5,792 bases of DNA, taken from positions 1-5,792 of the forward strand of contig JASLDQ010000062.1 in NCBI GenBank assembly GCA_030151505.1, written 5' to 3'. The first letter of the stretch is position 1; every line of letters starts with the position of its first letter. The notes below the pieces were generated by a model, which was given only the letters and a program-made list of their open reading frames with translations, made no database searches and was not told the origin of the DNA. Position numbers and translations under genes: made by a program. This DNA comes from Chromobacteriaceae bacterium. Lineage in GTDB: Bacteria > Pseudomonadota > Gammaproteobacteria > Burkholderiales > Aquaspirillaceae. Below, in pieces: positions 1 through 5,792 of this stretch.

Positions 1-2
1 CC

Positions 3-908
3 ATGATCGAAAAAATCAAATGCGCGCTGATCGGTCCGGGCAACATCGGCACCGACCTGCTGGCGAAGCTGCAGCGCAGCCCGGTGCTCGAGCCGGTGTG
101 GATGGTCGGCATCGACCCCGACTCGGACGGCCTCAAGCGCGCCCGCGAGCTGGGCCTCAAGACCACCGCCGACGGCGTCGACGGCCTGCTGCCGCACGTC
201 AAGGCCGACGGCGTCCAGATCGCCTTCGACGCCACCAGCGCCTACGTCCACGCCGAGAACAGCCGCAAGCTCAACGCGCTGGGCGTGCTGATGATCGACC
301 TCACCCCCGCCGCCATCGGCCCCTTCTGCGTGCCGCCGGTCAACCTCAAGGACCACGTCGGCTCCGGCGAGATGAACGTCAACATGGTCACCTGCGGCGG
401 CCAGGCCACCATCCCGATGGTGGCGGCGGTCAGCCGGGTGCAGCCGGTGGCCTACGGCGAGATTGTCGTCACCGTGTCGAGCCGCTCGGTCGGCCCCGGT
501 ACGCGCAAGAACATCGACGAGTTCACCCGCACCACCGCCGGCGCGGTGGAGAAGGTCGGCGGCGCCCGGCAGGGCAAGGCCATCATCATCATCAATCCGG
601 CCGAGCCGCCCTTGATGATGCGCGACACGGTGCACTGCCTGACCGAGTCCGAGCCGGACCGCGACGCGATCCGCGAATCGGTGGCGCAGATGATCGCCGA
701 GGTGCAGAAGTACGTGCCGGGCTACAAGCTGGTCAACGGCCCGGTTTTCGACGGCAACCGCGTGTCGATGTTCCTGGAGGTGGAGGGGCTGGGCGACTAC
801 CTGCCCAAGTACGCCGGCAATCTGGACATCATGACCGCCGCCGCCGCCCGCACCGCCGAGATGTTCGCCGAGGACATCCTCGCCGGCCGTCTCACCCTGT
901 CGGCTTGA
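3..908 (+). CDS. dmpF: Acetaldehyde dehydrogenase (acylating), meta-cleavage pathway
   Basis: Oxidises acetaldehyde with NAD+ and coenzyme A to acetyl-CoA, the last step of the lower meta-cleavage pathway in the cytoplasm. In this family the enzyme forms a complex with the aldolase encoded next door and receives acetaldehyde through an internal channel. Seen in the 301-aa product: an N-terminal NAD-binding loop GPGNIG (residues 11-16), the [15 protein letters not shown] core at about 97-107, the catalytic cysteine in [12 protein letters not shown] (Cys131), the [12 protein letters not shown] segment ending at Asp208, and the C-terminal [12 protein letters not shown] motif. The start at base 3 lies ten residues before the NAD loop, as in homologues, but only two bases precede it, so its ribosome site is not visible. 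The region between YVPGYKL and FLEVEG is about 20 residues shorter than I recall for the Pseudomonas DmpF and E. coli MhpF proteins. The stop overlaps the Shine-Dalgarno of the aldolase gene. Function is confident; the symbol could equally be mhpF, bphJ or nbaJ. Confidence 0.95.
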   Translation: MIEKIKCALIGPGNIGTDLLAKLQRSPVLEPVWMVGIDPDSDGLKRARELGLKTTADGVDGLLPHVKADGVQIAFDATSAYVHAENSRKLNALGVLMIDLTPAAIGPFCVPPVNLKDHVGSGEMNVNMVTCGGQATIPMVAAVSRVQPVAYGEIVVTVSSRSVGPGTRKNIDEFTRTTAGAVEKVGGARQGKAIIIINPAEPPLMMRDTVHCLTESEPDRDAIRESVAQMIAEVQKYVPGYKLVNGPVFDGNRVSMFLEVEGLGDYLPKYAGNLDIMTAAAARTAEMFAEDILAGRLTLSA

Positions 909-919
909 GGAGAACAAGC

Positions 920-1951
920 ATGAATTTGCAAGGCCAGAAAATCACCGTCCACGACATGACCCTGCGCGACGGGATGCATCCCAAGCGCCACCAGATGTCG
1001 CTGGCGCAGATGAAGTCGATCGCCTGCGGGCTGGACGACGCCGGCGTGCCGCTGATCGAGGTGACCCACGGCGACGGCCTGGGCGGCAGTTCGGTCAACT
1101 ACGGCTTTCCCGCCCACACCGACGAGGAATACCTGTCGACCGTGATCCCGCTGATGAAGCAGGCCAAGATCTCGGCGCTGCTGCTGCCGGGCATCGGCAC
1201 GGTCGACCACCTGAAGATGGCGCACGGGCTGGGGGTGAGCACCATCCGGGTCGCCACCCACTGCACCGAGGCGGACGTGTCCGAGCAGCATATCGGCATG
1301 GCGCGCCAGCTCGGGATGGACACGGTCGGCTTCCTGATGATGGCGCACAAGGCCAGCCCGGAGAAGCTGCTGGAGCAGGCCCGCCTGATGGAGTCCTACG
1401 GCGCCAACTGCGTGTACGCGACCGATTCGGCCGGCTACATGCTGCCGGAGGACGTGAAGGCCCGCATCGGCCTGCTGCGCGAGCAGCTGAAGCCGGAGAC
1501 CGAGATCGGTTTCCACGGCCACCACAACCTGGCGATGGGGGTGGCCAACTCGGTCGCCGCGGTCGAGGCCGGCGCGACCCGCATCGACGCGGCCGCCGCC
1601 GGGCTGGGCGCCGGGGCCGGCAACACGCCGATGGAGGTGTTCGTCGCGGTGTGCGCGCGGATGGGGATCGAGACCGGGGTGGACGTGTTCAAGATCCAGG
1701 ACGTGGCCGAGGACCTGGTGGTGCCGATCATGGACCACATCATCCGCATCGACCGCGACGCGCTGACGCTCGGCTACGCCGGGGTGTATTCGTCCTTCCT
1801 GCTGTTCGCCAAGCGCGCCGAGGCCAAGTACGGCATCACCGCGCGCGAGATTCTGGTGGAGCTGGGCCGCCGCGGCACCGTGGGCGGGCAGGAAGACATG
1901 ATTGAGGACCTGGCCCTGACTTTGGCCAGACAGAGGGGATTGCACGCATGA
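920..1951 (+). CDS. dmpG: 4-hydroxy-2-oxovalerate aldolase
   Basis: Divalent-metal-dependent class II aldolase that cleaves 4-hydroxy-2-oxopentanoate to pyruvate and acetaldehyde and passes the acetaldehyde to the partner dehydrogenase. The 343-aa product has the usual family length: an HMGL-like TIM barrel followed by a C-terminal communication domain. Visible active-site residues are Arg16, Asp17 and His20 (TLRDGMH), metal ligands His199 and His201 (GFHGHHN) and Tyr290 (GYAGVYSS). All fall at the numbers I recall for DmpG/BphI. The start at 920 follows AGGAG at 908-912 with a 7-base spacer, and the first residues [18 protein letters not shown] match the family. The open frame runs further left, but that part is only an out-of-frame reading of the dehydrogenase gene. 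The gap from the upstream stop is 11 bases and the 3' end overlaps the next gene by 4 bases (ATGA), so the three genes are surely cotranscribed. Confidence 0.96.
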   Translation: MNLQGQKITVHDMTLRDGMHPKRHQMSLAQMKSIACGLDDAGVPLIEVTHGDGLGGSSVNYGFPAHTDEEYLSTVIPLMKQAKISALLLPGIGTVDHLKMAHGLGVSTIRVATHCTEADVSEQHIGMARQLGMDTVGFLMMAHKASPEKLLEQARLMESYGANCVYATDSAGYMLPEDVKARIGLLREQLKPETEIGFHGHHNLAMGVANSVAAVEAGATRIDAAAAGLGAGAGNTPMEVFVAVCARMGIETGVDVFKIQDVAEDLVVPIMDHIIRIDRDALTLGYAGVYSSFLLFAKRAEAKYGITAREILVELGRRGTVGGQEDMIEDLALTLARQRGLHA

Positions 1952-2736
1952 AACTGGATCAAGCCACCATCGCCAAGCTGGCCGAGCACGTCGAGAACGC
2001 CGAGCTGGAGGTGCACGACATCACCAAGATCACCGACGACTATCCGGACATGGGCTGGGACGACGCCTACGCGATCCAGGACCTGATCCGCCAGCGCAAG
2101 ATCGCCCGCGGCGCGCGGGTGGTCGGCTTCAAGGCCGGCCTGACGTCCTACGCCAAGATGAAGCAGATGGGGGTCGACACCCCGGTGTTCGGCTTCCTGG
2201 CCGACTACTTCGCGCTGCCGGACGGCGGCGAGGCGCGGATGGCCGAGCTGATCCACCCGAAGGTGGAGCCGGAGATCGCCTTCGTGCTCAAGCACGCGCT
2301 GAAGGGACCGGGCTGCCATATCGGCGCGGTGCTGGCGGCGACCGATTTCGTGCTGCCGGCGATCGAGGTGATCGACAGCCGTTACCGCGACTTCAAGTTC
2401 GACCTCAAGAGCGTGATCGCCGACAACTGCTCGTCGACCCGCTTCGTGGTCGGCGGCCAGCCGACCCCGGTGGCCGGGCTGGACCTGCGCACCCTCGGGG
2501 TGGTGCTGGAGAAGAACGGCCAGCCGGTGGCGCTTGGCGCCGGTGCGGCGGTGCTGAACCATCCGGCCACCGCGGTGGCGGAGCTGGCCAACCACCTCGG
2601 CCGGCGCGGCGAGGAGCTGCCGGCCGGTTCGCTGATCCTGTCGGGCGGCATCACCGAGGCGGTGGCGGTCGCCGCCGGCGACCACGTCACCCTGCGCGTG
2701 CAGAACCTCGGCGCCACCAGCATCAGGTTCGCTTGA
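1948..2736 (+). CDS. dmpH: 4-oxalocrotonate (2-oxo-3-hexenedioate) decarboxylase
   Basis: Metal-dependent decarboxylase of the hydratase/decarboxylase (fumarylacetoacetase-like) family. It converts 2-oxo-3-hexenedioate to 2-hydroxypenta-2,4-dienoate in the oxidative branch of the meta-cleavage pathway. The 262-aa product has the normal length. Probable metal ligands, inferred from the family, are Glu107 and Glu109 ([10 protein letters not shown]) and Glu140 ([10 protein letters not shown]). The KAGLTS segment is at 62-67. The [19 protein letters not shown] stretch (142-160) and the opening [19 protein letters not shown] read like DmpH decarboxylases rather than the paralogous DmpE/MhpD hydratases, so I prefer decarboxylase; hydratase is the main alternative. 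Start 1948 follows GAGGGGA (1933-1939) with 8-base spacing and overlaps the aldolase stop by 4 bases, typical of translational coupling. It is the last gene of the operon: no DmpI-like tautomerase follows, and a strong hairpin lies 25 bases past the stop. The symbol may also be nbaG or xylI. Confidence 0.92.
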   Translation: MKLDQATIAKLAEHVENAELEVHDITKITDDYPDMGWDDAYAIQDLIRQRKIARGARVVGFKAGLTSYAKMKQMGVDTPVFGFLADYFALPDGGEARMAELIHPKVEPEIAFVLKHALKGPGCHIGAVLAATDFVLPAIEVIDSRYRDFKFDLKSVIADNCSSTRFVVGGQPTPVAGLDLRTLGVVLEKNGQPVALGAGAAVLNHPATAVAELANHLGRRGEELPAGSLILSGGITEAVAVAAGDHVTLRVQNLGATSIRFA

Positions 2737-2760
2737 CCGGTACGGAAGACGCAGAGCCCC

Positions 2761-2797
2761 GGGCCCGCGGGCGGATTCACCCTCCGCTCGCGGGCCT
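2761..2797 (+). terminator. Probable terminator of the catabolic operon
   Basis: GCCCGCGGGCGGA (2763-2775) pairs with TCCGCTCGCGGGC (2783-2795) over 13 bp, with one G-T wobble and a 7-base loop. It extends outward by G2762-C2796 and a G2761-T2797 wobble. It is followed by the moderately T-rich TTGTCTCGT rather than a clean T run. The position, 25 bases after the decarboxylase stop and ahead of the recA promoter, fits a rho-independent terminator separating the two transcription units. The weak T tract lowers certainty. Confidence 0.72.
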
Positions 2798-2836
2798 TGT
2801 CTCGTCCGCGCGGCATCCTGGCATTCACGCCGCCGC

Positions 2837-2864
2837 GGCCGTCCCTCTCCTGTCGTGGGCGGCC
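2837..2864 (+). other. GC-rich hairpin upstream of recA
   Basis: GGCCGTCC (2837-2844) pairs with GGGCGGCC (2857-2864) over 8 bp with one T-G wobble and a 12-base loop. It covers the place where a -35 element of the proposed recA promoter would sit. It could be a second terminator stem, a protein-binding site, or chance in GC-rich DNA. No function can be assigned. Confidence 0.35.
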
Positions 2865-2872
2865 CCGCCTTG

Positions 2873-2881
2873 TGCGATAAT
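2873..2881 (+). promoter_or_regulatory. Probable recA promoter (extended -10)
   Basis: TGCGATAAT combines an extended TG motif (2873-2874) with a near-consensus sigma-70 -10 hexamer GATAAT (2876-2881). It lies 44 bases before the recA start codon in otherwise GC-rich DNA. No good TTGACA-like -35 is seen at 16-18 bp upstream (about 2852-2859), which is tolerated in extended -10 promoters. It lies downstream of the operon terminator, so recA should have its own transcript. Confidence 0.6.
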
Positions 2882-2910
2882 CGACGGCTGATTCGACCTA
2901 ACCACTTCCC

Positions 2911-2916
2911 GGAGAT
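2911..2916 (+). promoter_or_regulatory. recA ribosome binding site
   Basis: GGAGAT lies 9 bases upstream of the ATG at 2926 and is complementary to the anti-Shine-Dalgarno core. It supports 2926 as the recA start. Confidence 0.8.
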
Positions 2917-2925
2917 CACCAGACT

Positions 2926-3963
2926 ATGGCTGACAACGACAAGAGCAAAGCCCTCGCCGCCGCGCTCGCACAGATCGAAAAACAGTTCGGCAAGGGTTCG
3001 ATCATGAAAATGAACGAAACCCAGGTGAACGACAACCTGCAGGTGATCTCCACCGGCTCGCTGGGGCTGGACCTGGCGCTGGGCGTGGGCGGCCTGCCGC
3101 GCGGCCGCGTGGTGGAAATCTACGGCCCGGAATCGTCGGGCAAGACCACCCTGTGCCTGCAGGTGGTGGCCGAAGCGCAGAAGCTCGGCGGCACCTGCGC
3201 CTACATCGACGCGGAAAACGCGCTCGACCCGCAGTACGCCGGCAAGCTCGGCGTCAAGGTCGACGACCTGTTGATCTCGCAGCCGGACACCGGCGAGCAG
3301 GCGCTGGAAATCTGCGACATGCTGGTGCGCTCGGGCGGCATCGACGTGATCGTGGTCGACTCGGTGGCTGCACTGGTGCCGAAGGCCGAAATCGAAGGCG
3401 AGATGGGCGACAGCCACGTGGGCCTGCAGGCCCGCCTGATGAGCCAGGCGCTGCGCAAGCTGACCGGCAACATCAAGCGCACCAACACGCTGGTGATCTT
3501 CATCAACCAGATCCGCATGAAGATCGGCGTGATGTTCGGCAGCCCGGAAACCACCACCGGCGGCAACGCGCTGAAGTTCTACGCCTCGGTGCGCCTGGAC
3601 ATCCGTCGCATCGGTGCGGTGAAGAAGGGCGAAGAGGTCATCGGTTCGGAGACCCGCGTCAAGGTGGTCAAGAACAAGGTGGCCCCGCCGTTCCGCCAGG
3701 CCGAGTTCGAGATCCTCTACGGCGAGGGTTCGTCGCGCGAAGGCGAGATCATCGAGCTGGGCGTGGCGCAGAACCTCATCGACAAGTCCGGCGCGTGGTA
3801 CAGCTACAAGGGCGACCGCATCGGCCAGGGCAAGGAAAACGTTCGCCAGTTCCTGCGCGACAACCCGGCCATCGCCAACGAAGTGGACGCCGAACTGCGC
3901 AAGCGTCTGCTGGTCACCAACGGCACCTCGCCGCTGCCGGCGGTGGAAACCGAGGAAGCCTGA
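2926..3963 (+). CDS. recA: RecA recombinase
   Basis: DNA-dependent ATPase that polymerises on single-stranded DNA, carries out homologous pairing and strand exchange, and as a filament triggers LexA self-cleavage in the SOS response. The 345-aa product is full length. Seen: an N-terminal helix [14 protein letters not shown] (11-24), Walker A GPESSGKT (67-74), the catalytic glutamate Glu97 in DAEN, Walker B VIVVDS (141-146), DNA-binding loop L1 at about 157-165 (EGEMGDSHV), loop L2 at about 195-210 with Gln195 and Phe204, and the signature ALKFYASVR (215-223). Start 2926 has a good ribosome site and the [14 protein letters not shown] beginning is family-like. Two points are unusual: Asn98 stands where E. 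coli and most RecA proteins have His in the AEHALDP motif, and the C-terminal tail ([15 protein letters not shown]) is less acidic than that of E. coli. It has its own promoter, recX follows, and no lexA gene is visible upstream. Confidence 0.99.
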   Translation: MADNDKSKALAAALAQIEKQFGKGSIMKMNETQVNDNLQVISTGSLGLDLALGVGGLPRGRVVEIYGPESSGKTTLCLQVVAEAQKLGGTCAYIDAENALDPQYAGKLGVKVDDLLISQPDTGEQALEICDMLVRSGGIDVIVVDSVAALVPKAEIEGEMGDSHVGLQARLMSQALRKLTGNIKRTNTLVIFINQIRMKIGVMFGSPETTTGGNALKFYASVRLDIRRIGAVKKGEEVIGSETRVKVVKNKVAPPFRQAEFEILYGEGSSREGEIIELGVAQNLIDKSGAWYSYKGDRIGQGKENVRQFLRDNPAIANEVDAELRKRLLVTNGTSPLPAVETEEA

Positions 3964-3979
3964 TCGGGTACCGGACGCC

Positions 3980-4009
3980 TGCCGGTCCCGGTACGTGCCG
4001 GGACCGGCA
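3980..4009 (+). terminator. Perfect hairpin between recA and recX (attenuator-like)
   Basis: TGCCGGTCCCGG (3980-3991) and CCGGGACCGGCA (3998-4009) are perfect 12-bp inverted complements around a 6-base loop TACGTG, starting 17 bases after the recA stop. No T run follows (AGCGCCGAGTC), so it is not a textbook intrinsic terminator. In E. coli a leaky terminator between recA and recX keeps recX expression low. An equivalent attenuation or transcript 3'-end-stabilising role is the natural inference here. An overlapping alternative pairing, ACCGG (3970-3974) with CCGGT (3982-3986), is also possible. Confidence 0.6.
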
Positions 4010-4075
4010 AGCGCCGAGTCGCCATCGGAAGAAGGGCGGCACACGTCGCCCTGCTGAAGGCAAGGCATCGCATTC

Positions 4076-4564
4076 ATGCCACGAGAACCCCGCGACAAAC
4101 CCAAGACCTCGGCCTACGACCGGGCCTTGGGTTTGCTTGCCCGCCGTGAACATTCCCGGCGCGAGCTCAAGCTCAAGCTCAGGCAGAAGGGCTACGAGGG
4201 CGAGGAAACCGGCCAGGCGTTGGACCGCCTGAGCGACCAGCATTACCAGGACGACGAACGCTTCGCCGGCTCGCTCGTCCGCAGCCGTGTGGCGCAGGGC
4301 TACGGCCCCATGCGCATCCGCGCCGAACTCAAGACCCATGGCCTGTCCGACGCCGGCATCCGCGCGTTGCTGGACGAGGCCGACGTGGACTGGAACGCCA
4401 ACGCTGCCGCACAAATGAGGCGGCGTTTTGGCAGCGGATCGACGCAGGATCGCGACGAAAGGGCCCGCAGGGCGCAATTCCTCTTGCGTCGGGGCTTTCC
4501 CGCCGCCACAGTACGGAGTGTTACCCACGCCGACGTGGACGACGCAGCCGACGACGACGCCTGA
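4076..4564 (+). CDS. recX: RecX, regulator of RecA filaments
   Basis: Small cytoplasmic protein that binds in the groove of RecA filaments and modulates, usually inhibits, RecA ATPase and strand exchange. The 162-aa product matches the family length (E. coli RecX is 166 aa). It shows the repeated three-helix layout: a first module at about 14-52 ([19 protein letters not shown] then KGY), a second at about 54-100 ([26 protein letters not shown]) and a more divergent third at about 105-150. The end is a very acidic tail, [16 protein letters not shown]. Start 4076 is the only ATG that keeps the complete first module. The ribosome site is modest: AAGG at 4062-4065 with 10-base spacing, or GAAGG at 4056-4060 further away. 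It follows recA by 112 bases across a strong hairpin, and a second inverted repeat lies within its first 20 codons, consistent with low expression relative to recA. Its glutamate codon usage resembles recA. Confidence 0.95.
   Translation: MPREPRDKPKTSAYDRALGLLARREHSRRELKLKLRQKGYEGEETGQALDRLSDQHYQDDERFAGSLVRSRVAQGYGPMRIRAELKTHGLSDAGIRALLDEADVDWNANAAAQMRRRFGSGSTQDRDERARRAQFLLRRGFPAATVRSVTHADVDDAADDDA
4096..4135 (+). repeat. 10-bp inverted repeat inside the 5' end of recX
   Basis: CAAACCCAAG (4096-4105) and CTTGGGTTTG (4126-4135) are perfect inverted complements separated by 20 bases, beginning 20 bases after the recX start codon. Inner pairs C4107-G4124 and C4108-G4123 can extend the stem past one mismatch. 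In mRNA this would fold close to the initiation region. A role in limiting RecX translation or transcription is inference only; it may simply be permitted by the codons. Confidence 0.5.
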
Positions 4565-4644
4565 CCTCCCCGCTGGTGGGGCGGATGGTCGTCGCTCAGG
4601 CAGCGCCCCGGCGTGACCCTTTCCGCCAGGTCCTCCCCAGCCGC
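4565..4644 (+). other. recX-alaS intergenic gap
   Basis: 80 bases with no convincing promoter or terminator. There are two weak, mutually exclusive pairings: CCCC (4568-4571) with GGGG (4578-4581) around a 6-base loop, and GGGGCG (4578-4583) with CGCCCC (4604-4609) around a 20-base loop. They could form an alternative leader structure for alaS, but both are short and expected in GC-rich DNA. alaS may be read through from recX or from a promoter I cannot recognise. Confidence 0.3.

Positions 4645-5792
<1,148 letters not shown>

Noticed and set aside
581..597. Short CATCAT tandem run in the dehydrogenase gene
   Set aside because: It encodes a conserved run of isoleucines in a beta strand of the enzyme and is too short to be a meaningful repeat or slippage site.
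20..919. Upstream extension of the aldolase reading frame to an ATG near base 20
   Set aside because: The added 300 residues are an Arg/Pro/Gly-rich out-of-frame reading of the dehydrogenase gene. The ATG at 920 has a ribosome site and family-matching N-terminus.
797..1945. 382-codon minus-strand open frame opposite the aldolase gene
   Set aside because: It mirrors the aldolase codons, has a His/Gln/Arg-rich composition and no recognisable motif, and lacks its own ribosome site.
2850..2865. CTGT at 2850-2853 as half of an E. coli-type LexA box
   Set aside because: The partner ACAG is absent at the required 8-base spacing; the sequence there is GCCC.
1774..4104. 776-codon open frame on the minus strand spanning three genes and two intergenic regions
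   Set aside because: It is antisense to the aldolase, decarboxylase and recA genes. Its product is low-complexity, rich in Arg, His, Ala and Asp, with no family resemblance. Long antisense frames are expected where third codon positions are almost all G or C.
4164..4183. Tandem GCTCAA-like hexamers in recX
   Set aside because: It encodes the conserved helix ELKLKL of RecX; repeated Leu-Lys codons explain it.
4585..4644. Alternative upstream ATG for alaS
   Set aside because: It is in frame, but the added 20 residues are unlike AlaS N-termini and the GGGG upstream is only 3 bases away, too close for normal initiation.

Overview
This is a GC-rich window (third codon positions almost all G or C) from a proteobacterium. 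All six genes lie on the + strand, in two blocks. The right block, recA-recX-alaS, is a classic gammaproteobacterial gene order. Together with the base composition it suggests a high-GC gammaproteobacterium such as a member of the Xanthomonadaceae (Lysobacter, Luteimonas, Pseudoxanthomonas and relatives). That placement is inference, not demonstrated.

Left block (3-2736): three tightly packed genes for the lower meta-cleavage pathway of aromatic catabolism. They encode an acylating acetaldehyde dehydrogenase (DmpF/MhpF type), 4-hydroxy-2-oxovalerate aldolase (DmpG/MhpE type) and 4-oxalocrotonate (2-oxo-3-hexenedioate) decarboxylase (DmpH type). The decarboxylase forms 2-hydroxypenta-2,4-dienoate. 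A hydratase not seen here would turn that into 4-hydroxy-2-oxovalerate. The aldolase then yields pyruvate and acetaldehyde, and the dehydrogenase converts the acetaldehyde to acetyl-CoA. The operon probably begins left of the window and ends at a strong hairpin at 2761-2797.

Middle (2737-2925): 189 bp without a gene, holding the operon terminator, a second GC-rich hairpin and a probable extended -10 promoter for recA. I see no convincing LexA (SOS) operator.

Right block (2926-5792): recA, a perfect 12-bp inverted repeat in the recA-recX gap, recX (which carries a second 10-bp inverted repeat just inside its coding start), an 80-bp gap, and the first 382 codons of alaS, which runs off the right edge. 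The two inverted repeats around the recX start suggest that recX output is held below recA output.

The most useful oddity is the junction. The catabolic genes use GAG for 48 of 52 glutamates, while recA, recX and alaS favour GAA (36 of 60). Two blocks with different histories or expression demands therefore meet at about 2740-2870. I found no CRISPR array, tRNA, rRNA, insertion sequence or unknown defence-type system. All genes belong to well-known families, so I do not claim a new system.
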